Positions 1 to 7,225 of a stretch of 23,855 nt of DNA are shown here, piece by piece (within the stretch, counting starts at the first letter, position 1; each line of letters begins with the position of its first letter). Origin of the DNA: JAQGHB01 sp036384495. GTDB taxonomy: Bacteria > Patescibacteriota > Saccharimonadia > Saccharimonadales > UBA4665. The stretch covers positions 1-23,855 of the forward strand of contig DASVMD010000058.1 of assembly GCA_036384495.1 (NCBI GenBank), given 5' to 3'. A model generated the notes under the pieces. The model had not been told where the DNA came from. It did not search any database and saw nothing but the letters and a program-made list of their open reading frames with translations. The position numbers were made by a program, and so were the translations under genes.

Positions 1-1005
1 AGTAACAAGGAGCGTTTGCGGCAAATATCGCGTAAACACGGTGTAGAGATACCTGAGGACGAAATAACCGATAACTGGTCGCAGTACGCAATTACAGGCA
101 ATTTTACAGAAGAACAGGCCAAAGCCCTAGCCCTGGAAATTGCCGACGAGGCCACCGATCCAATCTACAAAAAGACCGAAAACACCGTTGACCTAACAGA
201 GCAGAACCAGGCGATGATGGATAAGGTGTTTGACGAATCCTACATCCATGTTTGTGAATCCCTGGCCCGAGGCTATCAAACGGAAGGTGCCCGCAAGCTC
301 ATCTTCCAGCTGGCTAATAACGCCACAAATTTCAACGAAAACTACGAAAAGGCGCTATATAGAATGCGGGCCAACGAGCAGCAATTTACCGATGAGGATA
401 TGATTGTGCTGCACGAATTACTAGTCTATTCGGCTATCGAGATGATGCGCGCACTGCATATCGAGCGAACCGAGGCGGCTGCTGCCGGTCACGACATGTC
501 CAGCTATCAAGTGCGCGACCCGCTCCTCGAAATGCTCCACCAAAACCCCGCAATATTCCAAAACGCACTCGGTGATTTCGCTGCTGAGGGCGCCAAAGCC
601 AACCGCAGCTACTCAGCCTGCGGGCTATCAATTTCAGTCGGTAGCGACCCGTCCAATCCGGATAGTTCCGGAGGATCGGCCTCTATGGAGTCATCACGCA
701 AAAAAGTTATGACCTGCCCACTTTGTGATGCGAAAGTCTTTGATGATCCATGCGCCGTGGTGCTGGCCTGCAAAGATTGCCTGGCCCGCGTGGTCAATGG
801 CCACACTGAGTCAAAGGGTGATGGCGGCACTGCGGCCAAAAAAGCCAAGCAAAAAGCCGAAAAAGAGCGCCGCCACGCCGAGCTGGCGCAGCAAATCGAT
901 GAAATCTACAAAGCCCGCGGCCTCTCAGAAGACACCTTCGACAAACAGCTCAATCCTGCTGCCACAGAACAAACGCAGCCCGCAAAAGTCCCAGCTGCCG
1001 CTTAG
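1..1005 (+). CDS. Unidentified zinc-ribbon protein, 5' end missing
   Basis: The reading frame is open from the first base, so the start codon lies upstream of the window; an internal TTG at 16 is not a convincing start. About 334 residues are visible. The first two thirds are acidic, probably helical and soluble, with no membrane segment or signal peptide. A Ser/Gly-rich linker follows (about residue 215-230 of the visible part), then a compact ribbon with CPLC and CKDC about 19 residues apart, the pattern of a four-cysteine zinc site. A Lys/Ala/Glu-rich, probably coiled tail ends in Pro/Ala. Met-Thr-Cys before the first cysteine pair is typical of stand-alone ribbons, so the ribbon could be an added domain. 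I do not recognise the family. The stop codon lies 10 bases before the -10 box of the next gene, so the two are not obviously one transcript. Confidence 0.7.
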   Translation, partial: SNKERLRQISRKHGVEIPEDEITDNWSQYAITGNFTEEQAKALALEIADEATDPIYKKTENTVDLTEQNQAMMDKVFDESYIHVCESLARGYQTEGARKLIFQLANNATNFNENYEKALYRMRANEQQFTDEDMIVLHELLVYSAIEMMRALHIERTEAAAAGHDMSSYQVRDPLLEMLHQNPAIFQNALGDFAAEGAKANRSYSACGLSISVGSDPSNPDSSGGSASMESSRKKVMTCPLCDAKVFDDPCAVVLACKDCLARVVNGHTESKGDGGTAAKKAKQKAEKERRHAELAQQIDEIYKARGLSEDTFDKQLNPAATEQTQPAKVPAAA

Positions 1006-1015
1006 CAAACGCGGG

Positions 1016-1021
1016 TATAAT
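1016..1021 (+). promoter_or_regulatory. -10 box of nadD, leaderless spacing
   Basis: TATAAT is a perfect -10 hexamer and ends 6 bases before the ATG at 1028, so transcription should begin at the A of the start codon. No matching -35 is evident and no Shine-Dalgarno fits in the gap. Confidence 0.65.
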
Positions 1022-1027
1022 AGAGGC

Positions 1028-1630
1028 ATGAGTTCTCACAAAACCCCAAAACGTATCGGTATTTACGCCGGCACCTTCAACCCCGTGCATGCCGGCCATG
1101 TTGCCTTTGCGCTGCAGGCGCTCAAGGCCGGAAAGCTCGATGCGCTGTTTTTTATGCCGGAGCGGCAGCCCAGGGGCAAGCCGGGCGTTGAGCATTTTGG
1201 TCACCGTGTGGCGATGTTGCGCCGGGCCAGCAAGCCGCATAGCCGTTTTGGCGTGCTGGAGATGCCGGATGTCAATTTTAGCGTGGGGCGCACCATCCCG
1301 AGGCTTAAAAAGCAGTTTCCGAACAGTGAATTAGTGTTTTTGTTTGGCTCCGATGTCGTGCCAAGCATACATGCATGGCAAAATGCCGACCAGCTGCTAG
1401 AAAACTATGAAATTATCGCCGGCCTGCGAGGCAACGACACCGAACAAACGCTTAAAGCCCTGACCGCCAGCTGGCCCCAAAAAATCCACTTCGTGCACAG
1501 CTACGCGCCAGCCGTATCCTCCCACAAAATCCGCGAAGCCCTCCGCCGCCGTCAATACGACGCCCAAGGCCTCCTGGCCAGCGTCCGCCGCTACAGCGAC
1601 CGGCATTGGCTGTACGTATCGCTCGCCTAG
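1028..1630 (+). CDS. nadD: Nicotinate-nucleotide adenylyltransferase (NadD type)
   Basis: This 200-residue protein is a HxGH nucleotidyltransferase that should join ATP to nicotinate mononucleotide to make deamido-NAD in the cytoplasm. The nucleotide-binding signature GTFNPVHAGH spans residues 15-24 with the HxGH at 21-24, and SSHKIR near residues 164-169 matches the second signature (SSTxIR) of the family. The length is typical. The first third conserves the family layout, but the motif between the signatures diverges, so a related adenylyltransferase with another substrate cannot be excluded. The ATG at 1028 was chosen over a longer in-frame extension from 725 because that extension only reads through the upstream gene and because a perfect -10 box ends 6 bases before this ATG. 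It is followed at once by the promoter at 1633. Confidence 0.82.
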   Translation: MSSHKTPKRIGIYAGTFNPVHAGHVAFALQALKAGKLDALFFMPERQPRGKPGVEHFGHRVAMLRRASKPHSRFGVLEMPDVNFSVGRTIPRLKKQFPNSELVFLFGSDVVPSIHAWQNADQLLENYEIIAGLRGNDTEQTLKALTASWPQKIHFVHSYAPAVSSHKIREALRRRQYDAQGLLASVRRYSDRHWLYVSLA

Positions 1631-1632
1631 CA

Positions 1633-1661
1633 TTGACAGAGCACAAGCGCTTTGCTATACT
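1633..1661 (+). promoter_or_regulatory. Strong sigma-70 type promoter
   Basis: TTGACA at 1633-1638, a 17-base spacer and TATACT at 1656-1661 make one of the best full promoters in the window. The expected start is near 1667-1668. It begins 3 bases after the nadD stop and reads toward dsbA's 3' end, where only a very small reading frame exists, so it should drive a small RNA or small protein. Confidence 0.7.
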
Positions 1662-1722
1662 CATATAACTTCATTGACCTTGCGAGACGGTTTGAGGAGA
1701 TAAAAATAACAAAATCAAAAAT

Positions 1723-1857
1723 GTGCTGAGCGATGTTTTTTGCTTGGCCGTGAGAGGTGTTCAAGTGTCCGTAAAAATTAAAATTGTAAAGAGTTCGGCG
1801 CAGCGTGTTCAAGTGCGCGTTCATCGCCCCCAGTGGCGCCAGTTCTTGCACTATTGA
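1723..1857 (+). CDS. Candidate 44-residue small protein (or small RNA region)
   Basis: A GTG-started frame of 44 residues lies downstream of the strong promoter at 1633. The product would be very basic, with a stretch alternating Val, Lys, Ile and Arg and a C-terminus rich in Arg, Gln and Trp. Its TGA stop (1855-1857) overlaps the dsbA stop on the other strand by a few bases, which is the habit of other convergent pairs in this window and favours a real gene. Against it: the start is GTG, the GAGGAG Shine-Dalgarno-like sequence at 1694-1699 is too far upstream for it, and I recognise no family. The same stretch could be a small RNA of roughly 190 bases. An 11-base sequence, GTGTTCAAGTG, occurs twice, at 1757 and 1805. 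Confidence 0.3.
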   Translation: MLSDVFCLAVRGVQVSVKIKIVKSSAQRVQVRVHRPQWRQFLHY

Positions 1858-2516
1858 GCTGAGTTGTCGGCGGTAGCCGGCGCTTTTTTGGCGATCTCAG
1901 CGTTGATTACCTTCTTAAAGGAGTCGATGGTGTTATTGACTTCAATCTTTTTGCCATCCAGGAAGAATGTCGGCGTGCCGGTGATATTCAGCTTATTGCC
2001 CTCGGCCATGTCGGCATTGATGGTGTCGTTGACCTTGCTGCTGCCGTAATCTTTTTTGAACTGCGCGACATTTAGGCCGAGCTGCTGAGCGTACTGATTA
2101 AAGTAGGGAACTGCGTCGCTGGCGGCGGTCCACTGTTGCCAGTTGCTAGATAGATACAAGGTATCGTGCATTTCCCAGTATTTACTCTGGAGTGCGGCGG
2201 CCTCAGCGGCACGTGCGGCGGCAAAGGCGTTTTGGTGCAGGCTGGTTAGCGGGAAGTTCCGGAACTGGAAGGTAATTTTGTCGCCATAGCCGTTTACGAC
2301 ATTTTGAACAGTCGAAGAATATTGCTCACAGTAAGGACACTGAAAATCACCATACTCAACCAATTTTACCCCTGTTGTTCCGGCTCCTTTGACGTGCTGC
2401 GACGGCGTGCCGCTCGAAGATTTGGTTTTTGAATCTGATTTATTGCCAGTCAGCGCAAAAATACCCACGAATACTAAGACGATGACGGCGATCACTCCCC
2501 AGAACTGTTTTGACAT
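1851..2516 (-). CDS. DsbA-family thiol-disulfide oxidoreductase, membrane-anchored
   Basis: The 221-residue protein has an N-terminal membrane helix (about residues 5-23) without a clear cleavage site, a Ser/Lys-rich linker, and then a thioredoxin fold of the DsbA/Thioredoxin_4 type. The active-site CPYC is at residues 60-63 in a VEYGDFQCPYC context, and the cis-proline loop is GTPT at 180-183. It should form or exchange disulfides in secreted proteins on the outer face of the membrane; a quinone-linked or VKOR partner is not visible here. Unlike most genes in the window it has a leader of about 22 bases, with a GGGAG Shine-Dalgarno 7 bases before the ATG and a TATACT -10 box at 2545-2550. 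Its TAG stop abuts the stop of the small frame on the opposite strand. Confidence 0.88.
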   Translation of the reverse strand: MSKQFWGVIAVIVLVFVGIFALTGNKSDSKTKSSSGTPSQHVKGAGTTGVKLVEYGDFQCPYCEQYSSTVQNVVNGYGDKITFQFRNFPLTSLHQNAFAAARAAEAAALQSKYWEMHDTLYLSSNWQQWTAASDAVPYFNQYAQQLGLNVAQFKKDYGSSKVNDTINADMAEGNKLNITGTPTFFLDGKKIEVNNTIDSFKKVINAEIAKKAPATADNSAQ

Positions 2517-2544
2517 GTATGCTCCCGTTTGAATTACTCCCCAC

Positions 2545-2550
2545 AGTATA
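2545..2550 (-). promoter_or_regulatory. -10 box of the dsbA-like gene
   Basis: TATACT on the minus strand lies 28 bases upstream of the ATG, which places the start near 2538 and leaves a short leader containing GGGAG. This is a conventional layout, in contrast with the leaderless neighbours. Confidence 0.5.
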
Positions 2551-2597
2551 CAATATATGGTTTCGTGGGCCGCCCCTTTAAAAAGCGGCCGATTCCG

Positions 2598-2603
2598 TAT
2601 AAG
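2598..2603 (+). promoter_or_regulatory. -10 box of the CBS-domain gene
   Basis: TATAAG ends 8 bases before the ATG at 2612, so the transcript should begin within a base or two of the start codon. No Shine-Dalgarno is present. Confidence 0.5.
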
Positions 2604-2611
2604 CTTGATGC

Positions 2612-3643
2612 ATGAGCACTATCCTGGCAATTATTCTGCTGCTTCTGGCCATCGCTGGCGTGGTGGTACGCAAAACCTACTACTATCTGCCGCTCAACGA
2701 ACTCAAGCGCCAGGCCGAAAAACACGATCCCCTGGCCAGCAAGCTGTACCTCGCTGTGGCCTACGGCAGCAGCCTGCGCGCTTTACTCTGGCTGTTTATA
2801 GGATTAACCAGCGCCGGCGGCTTCGTGATGCTGTCGCGCCAGGCCTCGCCGTGGCTCAGTTTTGTCGTGGTCGTGCTGATCTTGTGGGCCGCCTATTCTT
2901 GGTTGCCAGCCAGTCGTGTCACTAGTTTTGGCGCTCGCTTGACCATGGCCGTGACACCGGCCATTACCTGGCTACTCAACTATCTGCACCCCGTATTTAG
3001 CCGCGGCACCGATATCATCGAAAAGCGCTACACCGCCGCCGCTCACACCGGCCTGTTTGAGCGCAGCGATGTCGTAGAACTCATAAATCGCCAACAACAG
3101 CAGGCCGATAACCGCCTCAGCGAAGAAGAACTGGAAATTATTAAGCGTGCCCTGAACTTTAGCGATTACAAAGTCCGCGATGTCCTCACGCCCCGCAAAA
3201 CCCTGCAAACCGTACTGGTCACCGACACAATCGGTCCCATCCTCATCGATGAACTACACAAAAGCGGCCAAGATTATGCCCTAGTGCGCGAAAGCGCCAA
3301 AGGCGCGTTCGCCGGCACATTGTCGCTCAAAAAACTAAGCCTCAAAACCGAGGGCCACGTCCGAGATGTCATGGAAAGCACCGTTTATTATTTGCACGAA
3401 AGCGATAGCCTCAGCGAAGCCCTGCACGCCTTCTTCGTCACCAACCATCCCATGTTCGTGGTCGTTAACAGCTCCGAAGAATACGTCGGCATTATCACCG
3501 TAGAGAATGTCTTGCACCAGCTCCTCGGCCACGTCCCTGGCGATGACTTCGACCAATACGCCGACCTGTCGGCCGTCGCCGCTCGCCACACCCACACCAA
3601 GAAACCTAAAGATGACGAAGAAACCCCTGTTAAAACAGATTAG
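2612..3643 (+). CDS. Membrane protein with a CBS-domain pair (CorB/CNNM-like layout)
   Basis: The 343-residue protein has membrane helices at about residues 2-19, 50-70 and 78-97, then a soluble region. Residues 160-185 carry the acidic linker SEEEL...I-x-RAL-x-FSD, with RDVLTPR just after it, the hallmark of the transition into the CBS pair of HlyC/CorB and CNNM transport proteins. Two CBS-like repeats follow to about residue 315, the second containing HPMFVVVN and YVGIITVENVLHQLLG. A charged Lys/Asp/Glu tail ends the protein. In this family the CBS pair binds adenine nucleotides and controls Mg/Co export; the membrane domain here is shorter than the usual DUF21, so transport activity is uncertain. 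Its stop is about 20 bases before aspS, which has its own -10 box. Confidence 0.75.
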   Translation: MSTILAIILLLLAIAGVVVRKTYYYLPLNELKRQAEKHDPLASKLYLAVAYGSSLRALLWLFIGLTSAGGFVMLSRQASPWLSFVVVVLILWAAYSWLPASRVTSFGARLTMAVTPAITWLLNYLHPVFSRGTDIIEKRYTAAAHTGLFERSDVVELINRQQQQADNRLSEEELEIIKRALNFSDYKVRDVLTPRKTLQTVLVTDTIGPILIDELHKSGQDYALVRESAKGAFAGTLSLKKLSLKTEGHVRDVMESTVYYLHESDSLSEALHAFFVTNHPMFVVVNSSEEYVGIITVENVLHQLLGHVPGDDFDQYADLSAVAARHTHTKKPKDDEETPVKTD

Positions 3644-3650
3644 AAAATGG

Positions 3651-3656
3651 TAAAAT
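3651..3656 (+). promoter_or_regulatory. Extended -10 box of aspS
   Basis: TAAAAT preceded by TGG gives an extended -10 element. It ends 8 bases before the ATG at 3665. It overlaps the last bases after the CBS-gene stop, and no Shine-Dalgarno fits between it and the start. Confidence 0.55.
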
Positions 3657-3664
3657 AGGCCGAT

Positions 3665-5419
3665 ATGAGGACACTCGTTCAAGATACTGTGCAGCAAATC
3701 GGCCAGGATGTGACCGTTAAAGGCTGGGTTAATAGCCGCCGCGACCACGGCGGCTTGATTTTTATTGATGTTCGCGATCATACCGGCGTGGCTCAGCTCG
3801 TCATCCAGCCAGACGACCCCGAAGCTTTCAAAATCGCCGAGCAACTGCGCGACGAATTCGTTATTGAAGCCGGCGGCACCGTGCGCGAACGCGACCAAAA
3901 TCTCAAAAATCCCAACATCGCAACAGGGGAAATCGAGATCAAAGTTAACATGTTAAGTATCCTGAACCGATCCGAGGCACTGCCCATTCAAATCCAAGGG
4001 GAGGCCATGGCCAACGAAGATCTGCGCCTCAAGTATCGCTATCTCGATCTGCGCCGTCCTAAAATGCAAACCATGCTTAAAAAACGTGCCGAGTTGTTTC
4101 ACACGATGCGAATCTATCTAGAGGCACACGAATTCACCGAAGTTAATACGCCAATTTTGGCTAGCTCAAGCCCCGAAGGCGCTCGCGATTTTTTGATTCC
4201 GTCGCGCATTCACCCGGGCAAGTTTTACGCGCTCCCACAAGCACCCCAGCAATTTAAGCAACTGTTAATGGTTGGCGGCGTGTCGCGCTACTACCAGCTG
4301 GCCGCTTGCTTCCGCGACGAAGATCCCCGAGCCGATCGCTTGTACGGCGAATTTTATCAGCTCGACTTGGAAATGTCTTTCGTGGAAGACGGCGAAGAAG
4401 TCCGCAGCACCATGGAGCCACTTATTAAGCAGCTGGTAACCGAGTTTGCTGGCAAAAAACTGCTTAGCGAAGACGTTCCACGCATACCATACGCCGAAGC
4501 CATGGAACGCTACGGCTCCGACAAGCCTGATTTGCGCTACGACATGGAGCTTATCGAGCTTTCCGGGGAACTTAAAAGTACCGAATTTGGGGTATTTCAG
4601 AGCACTCTTAACAGTGGTGGTGCTGTCAAGGCCATCTGCGTCAAAAATGCCAGCTCTTTAAGCCGCTCGCAAATCGACAAATTCACCGAGATAGCCAAGT
4701 CCGAAGGCGCCGGCGGCCTGGCCTACCTAACCTTTGAAAACGGTGAAATCAAGTCGCCAATCGCCAAGTTCTTTAAGGCCGAAGAATTAGAAGTCATCAA
4801 GCAAAAAACTGGTGCCACCGACGGCGATGTCGTATTTTTTGGAGCCGACAAGCGCTCTGTCGTCAACAAAGTCCTCGGCCGTTTGCGCAACGAGTTCGCC
4901 GATCACTTTGAGCTGAAAGATCCCAATGTTATCGCCCTGGCCTGGATCATCGATTTCCCATTCTATGAATACGACGAAAAGACTAAAAAGATCGATTTCG
5001 GCCACAACCCATTCTCTATGCCAAAGGGCGGCGCGGCGGCACTAGATGCCGATGATAAATTAAGTATTTTGGCCGACCAGTACGATATGGTCATGAATGG
5101 CTACGAAATCTGCTCCGGCGGCGTTCGTAATCATAACCCCGAAACACTGTACAAAGCCTTTGGAAATCTCGGCTTCGATGAAGCATATGTGAACGACCAT
5201 TTTGGCGCCATGGTTAATGCCTTTAAGTATGGCGCACCGCCCCACGCCGGTTGTGCTTTTGGTATCGATCGCATGTTCATGGAACTAGTTGGCGAAGACA
5301 ACATCCGCGAAGTCGTGGCTTTCCCCAAAAACGGCTCCGGCGTCGACACCATGATGAACTCCCCGAGTATCGTCGACGACGCCCAGCTCAAAGAGCTCAG
5401 CATCAAGTCTATTTCTTAG
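3665..5419 (+). CDS. aspS: Aspartyl-tRNA synthetase, bacterial type
   Basis: This 584-residue class II synthetase charges tRNA-Asp in the cytoplasm. The N-terminal OB-fold anticodon domain shows GWVNSRRDHGGLIF at about residues 21-34. Motif 1 and PEGARDFLIPSR follow, motif 2 has FRDEDPRADR, the inserted GAD-type domain lies at about 290-420, and motif 3 reads GIDRMFMELVG near the C-terminus, with AFPKN after it. Two points are unusual relative to E. coli. After motif 2 the loop reads LYGEFYQLD, one residue longer than the usual QPEFTQLD. The anticodon domain has DHGG where discriminating enzymes have Leu; His at this position is associated with non-discriminating enzymes that also charge tRNA-Asn. 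The last 11 bases overlap the 3' end of the convergent membrane-protein gene. Confidence 0.95.
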   Translation: MRTLVQDTVQQIGQDVTVKGWVNSRRDHGGLIFIDVRDHTGVAQLVIQPDDPEAFKIAEQLRDEFVIEAGGTVRERDQNLKNPNIATGEIEIKVNMLSILNRSEALPIQIQGEAMANEDLRLKYRYLDLRRPKMQTMLKKRAELFHTMRIYLEAHEFTEVNTPILASSSPEGARDFLIPSRIHPGKFYALPQAPQQFKQLLMVGGVSRYYQLAACFRDEDPRADRLYGEFYQLDLEMSFVEDGEEVRSTMEPLIKQLVTEFAGKKLLSEDVPRIPYAEAMERYGSDKPDLRYDMELIELSGELKSTEFGVFQSTLNSGGAVKAICVKNASSLSRSQIDKFTEIAKSEGAGGLAYLTFENGEIKSPIAKFFKAEELEVIKQKTGATDGDVVFFGADKRSVVNKVLGRLRNEFADHFELKDPNVIALAWIIDFPFYEYDEKTKKIDFGHNPFSMPKGGAAALDADDKLSILADQYDMVMNGYEICSGGVRNHNPETLYKAFGNLGFDEAYVNDHFGAMVNAFKYGAPPHAGCAFGIDRMFMELVGEDNIREVVAFPKNGSGVDTMMNSPSIVDDAQLKELSIKSIS

Positions 5420-6032
5420 CTGGTCGCTTTGGGATGGCAGCCGGCAATTTGCCAACGATCACCGCAGCGGCAATCATGCCGAGCGCCAATAGTAGACAGT
5501 TCAAAATAACTGTGCCGTAGCCGTGCTTGGCAACATCGATGAACGGATACGGATACCAGTGCGTAAAGTGCCCACGCACGAGCGTGTAAACGGCGTAGAC
5601 GAGCGGAAAGCTCAGCCATATCAGCGAAGATTTTGGCTCAAATGTTCGCCTTGGCCGATCGTACAGCCAATCCAGTAAAACCACCAGCGGGAAAAGATTG
5701 TGCAGGACAAAATTGACCCACGGCAGCGGCGTATGAACCCCGACGCCGGTCAAAAATAGATTGTAAATAACACCGGTAGTCAGCATATAAAAAGTGGCCG
5801 CACCGCGCAGGCTCTCCAGTTCTTTGTCTTGGCGCTTGGTGGCGATAGCCTGAGCTGACATCAAAAAGATAACCACCGCAAACAAATTACTTTCGACCGT
5901 AAAATAGCTAAAGAAGTTGACGGTGTTAAAGTCCTGGTTTTCGAGGCCGTTGGCCAGCTGGGCAATCATAGCGATCAGCGCCAGTAGGGCGAATCCGACT
6001 TTGTAGGTAATAAGAAAGCGTTTACGGTTCAC
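5409..6032 (-). CDS. Pr6Pr-like (FAR-17a/AIG1-like) membrane protein
   Basis: The protein is about 207 residues with six predicted membrane helices. Recognisable features are FFSYFTVESNLF, a His/Pro-rich loop (GVHTPLPWVNFVLHNLFPL) and W-Y-P-Y-P-F-I-D-V before the last helix, which match my memory of the Pr6Pr family; its function is unknown in bacteria. It ends with a basic tail. A longer TTG start at 6050 is possible, but a TACAAT -10 box at 6039-6044 ends exactly 6 bases before a GTG at 6032, so I place the start there, giving a leaderless GTG-initiated message. The gene is immediately downstream of the DUF4234-like gene, so it could also be read from that promoter. Its stop overlaps the end of aspS. 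Confidence 0.68.
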   Translation of the reverse strand: MNRKRFLITYKVGFALLALIAMIAQLANGLENQDFNTVNFFSYFTVESNLFAVVIFLMSAQAIATKRQDKELESLRGAATFYMLTTGVIYNLFLTGVGVHTPLPWVNFVLHNLFPLVVLLDWLYDRPRRTFEPKSSLIWLSFPLVYAVYTLVRGHFTHWYPYPFIDVAKHGYGTVILNCLLLALGMIAAAVIVGKLPAAIPKRPAKK

Positions 6033-6038
6033 CTGCTC

Positions 6039-6044
6039 ATTGTA
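6039..6044 (-). promoter_or_regulatory. -10 box with leaderless spacing before a GTG start
   Basis: TACAAT on the minus strand, preceded by TTG, ends 6 bases before GTG at 6032. It decides between the GTG and the upstream TTG start at 6050. Confidence 0.45.
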
Positions 6045-6053
6045 CAACAATTT

Positions 6054-6821
6054 TTAGGCTGTTTCGGGAAGTTGTTTGTTGAAGCTGTCTTGTATTATGG
6101 CCGCTCCAATAATTCCTGTTAGCCACAGGAGAACAAAACAGAGTACGGTGCTGATCTTGCCCTGAGTGTACTCGCTAACCGCCTTACAGTATTGAATGTA
6201 CCATTGCATGCAGATCACAAACGTCATCACAAACGCCAGGAAAAAGACAATTACTAGTACGGTATCAGCCGGGCTCCAGGTCTCGCTGGTCGTTCCGCTG
6301 GACTGTATCATTCCGAATAGCAAGAGCAGCAGATATGGAAAGATTGGTGCCGCCAGCCGCCAAGCGGAAGGGATGTATACGGATTTATTGTGCTCGTTGA
6401 GCTTATTTTTGGTAACAATCAGCCAGTAAATGGTGTACAAGTTGAACGTGACGAGCCCTAAAACCCCTACAGCTACAGGGTTTCTGTAAGGCACGCTTGC
6501 CGGTTCCTGTGCTGCTTGTTGCTCGTACCATTGCTGCGCGCCTTTTGACACAAAAGTATCATTTGGGGCCATGAGGGCGCTGGCTTCTTGCAGGAACTCC
6601 ACGGCTTTATCATTGTCGCCACGGGCTTGCCAAATCAGCGCCTGCAGCTCATATAGCATGAAGCGCTGTGAACCGGCTGTTTCGTCTGTTTGGTACGTGT
6701 GCGCCAGCGTGTCGAGGTGTTGCTGATATGCTTTTAAATCTTCTTCGGACAGGCTATTAGCGTCAGCCTGTTGCTCCAGCTGGCGTATCAGTTGGTGGAG
6801 GTGTTCGAAATCCTTATCCAT
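6054..6821 (-). CDS. DUF4234-like membrane protein with N-terminal helical domain
   Basis: The 255-residue protein has an N-terminal soluble part (about residues 1-115) of Leu/Gln/Glu-rich helices that resembles a single TPR-like hairpin (WQARGDNDKAVEFLQEASAL). A four-helix membrane part follows, beginning with VGVLGLVTFNLYTIYWL, the pattern of DUF4234 proteins. It ends with three hydrophobic segments and a short polar tail. Function is unknown; the layout suggests a membrane protein presenting a helical docking domain inside the cell. The ATG at 6821 was chosen over a GTG at 6845 because a TATACT -10 box lies exactly 6 bases upstream and inside the longer version. The stop is 21 bases upstream of the preferred start of the Pr6Pr-like gene. 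Confidence 0.65.
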   Translation of the reverse strand: MDKDFEHLHQLIRQLEQQADANSLSEEDLKAYQQHLDTLAHTYQTDETAGSQRFMLYELQALIWQARGDNDKAVEFLQEASALMAPNDTFVSKGAQQWYEQQAAQEPASVPYRNPVAVGVLGLVTFNLYTIYWLIVTKNKLNEHNKSVYIPSAWRLAAPIFPYLLLLLFGMIQSSGTTSETWSPADTVLVIVFFLAFVMTFVICMQWYIQYCKAVSEYTQGKISTVLCFVLLWLTGIIGAAIIQDSFNKQLPETA

Positions 6822-6827
6822 CCTTAC

Positions 6828-6833
6828 AGTATA
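6828..6833 (-). promoter_or_regulatory. -10 box of the DUF4234-like gene
   Basis: TATACT (minus strand, preceded by TG) ends 6 bases before the ATG at 6821. The hairpin at 6837-6864 abuts it and occupies the space where a -35 would lie. Confidence 0.55.
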
Positions 6834-6836
6834 CAG

Positions 6837-6864
6837 AAGTAGCACAACCGAAGTCGTGCTACTT
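6837..6864. repeat. Perfect 9-bp inverted repeat with UUCG loop on the minus strand
   Basis: The arms AAGTAGCAC and GTGCTACTT (6837-6845 and 6856-6864) enclose a short inner stem closed on the minus strand by C(TTCG)G, a very stable tetraloop. It lies 22 bases after the stop of the 56-residue gene and directly upstream of the next -10 box. There is no T-tract, so it is either a weak terminator, a 3'-end stabiliser or a protein site over the promoter. Confidence 0.5.
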
Positions 6865-6886
6865 TGTCGCTGATATCGTTCCGGGC

Positions 6887-7057
6887 CTAATTAAAAGCTT
6901 GGACGACGATCCAGATGGAGCAGCTGACTGCTATAAAAAACAGCCCCAGACCAACTGGCGAACCCCAGCTGAACCACGAACCCCAGGCGCGCCAGTGCTT
7001 CATGGAATTTTCGTGGTATTTCATGCCTTCTTCTTCGGTCATGTGAATCCTTAACAT
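6887..7057 (-). CDS. 56-residue single-helix membrane protein
   Basis: The small protein has a polar N-terminus with several Glu and His, a Trp-rich stretch (HWRAWGSWFSWG), and one membrane helix at about residues 34-54. I do not recognise a family. Met residues at 7105, 7057 and 7042 are possible starts. I prefer 7057 because AATAAT (7065-7070, five of six to consensus) ends 7 bases upstream, the window's common leaderless layout; the 7042 ATG has an AGGA sequence about 7 bases upstream and is the main alternative. The codons read as a plausible membrane protein, and no gene overlaps it on the other strand. Confidence 0.5.
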   Translation of the reverse strand: MLRIHMTEEEGMKYHENSMKHWRAWGSWFSWGSPVGLGLFFIAVSCSIWIVVQAFN

Positions 7058-7225
7058 GTTACGTATTATTGAGCGATCCGTTTTTGGCTCGACTAGACCA
7101 TCCACAGATTACTTGTGATGTTCCAAGTGGTTGCTGTGTCACCGTCATGTTGTTCGCCGGAACTGGCGCATGAGCCTAGTATGTGACCGCCACAATGCAA
7201 ATATATAACCACATAGCATGAAAAT

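Noticed and set aside
1627..1851. 74-residue frame on the minus strand after the dsbA-like gene
   Set aside because: It has a GTG start that overlaps the dsbA stop, a composition unlike a folded protein, and runs against a strong plus-strand promoter; the plus-strand reading is better supported.
2557..2925. 122-residue frame overlapping the start of the CBS-domain gene
   Set aside because: It is in a different phase from the CBS gene, whose membrane segments and CBS repeats are clear; no initiation signal.
3335..3898. 187-residue antisense frame across the CBS gene and the start of aspS
   Set aside because: It spans two well-identified genes on the other strand and is composed like a shadow of their codons.
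7058..7225. Possible tRNA, small RNA or extra small gene in the 168-base gap before the glycosylase gene
   Set aside because: There is no T-loop or cloverleaf. A 29-codon frame and an 8-codon frame exist on the minus strand, but neither is convincing.
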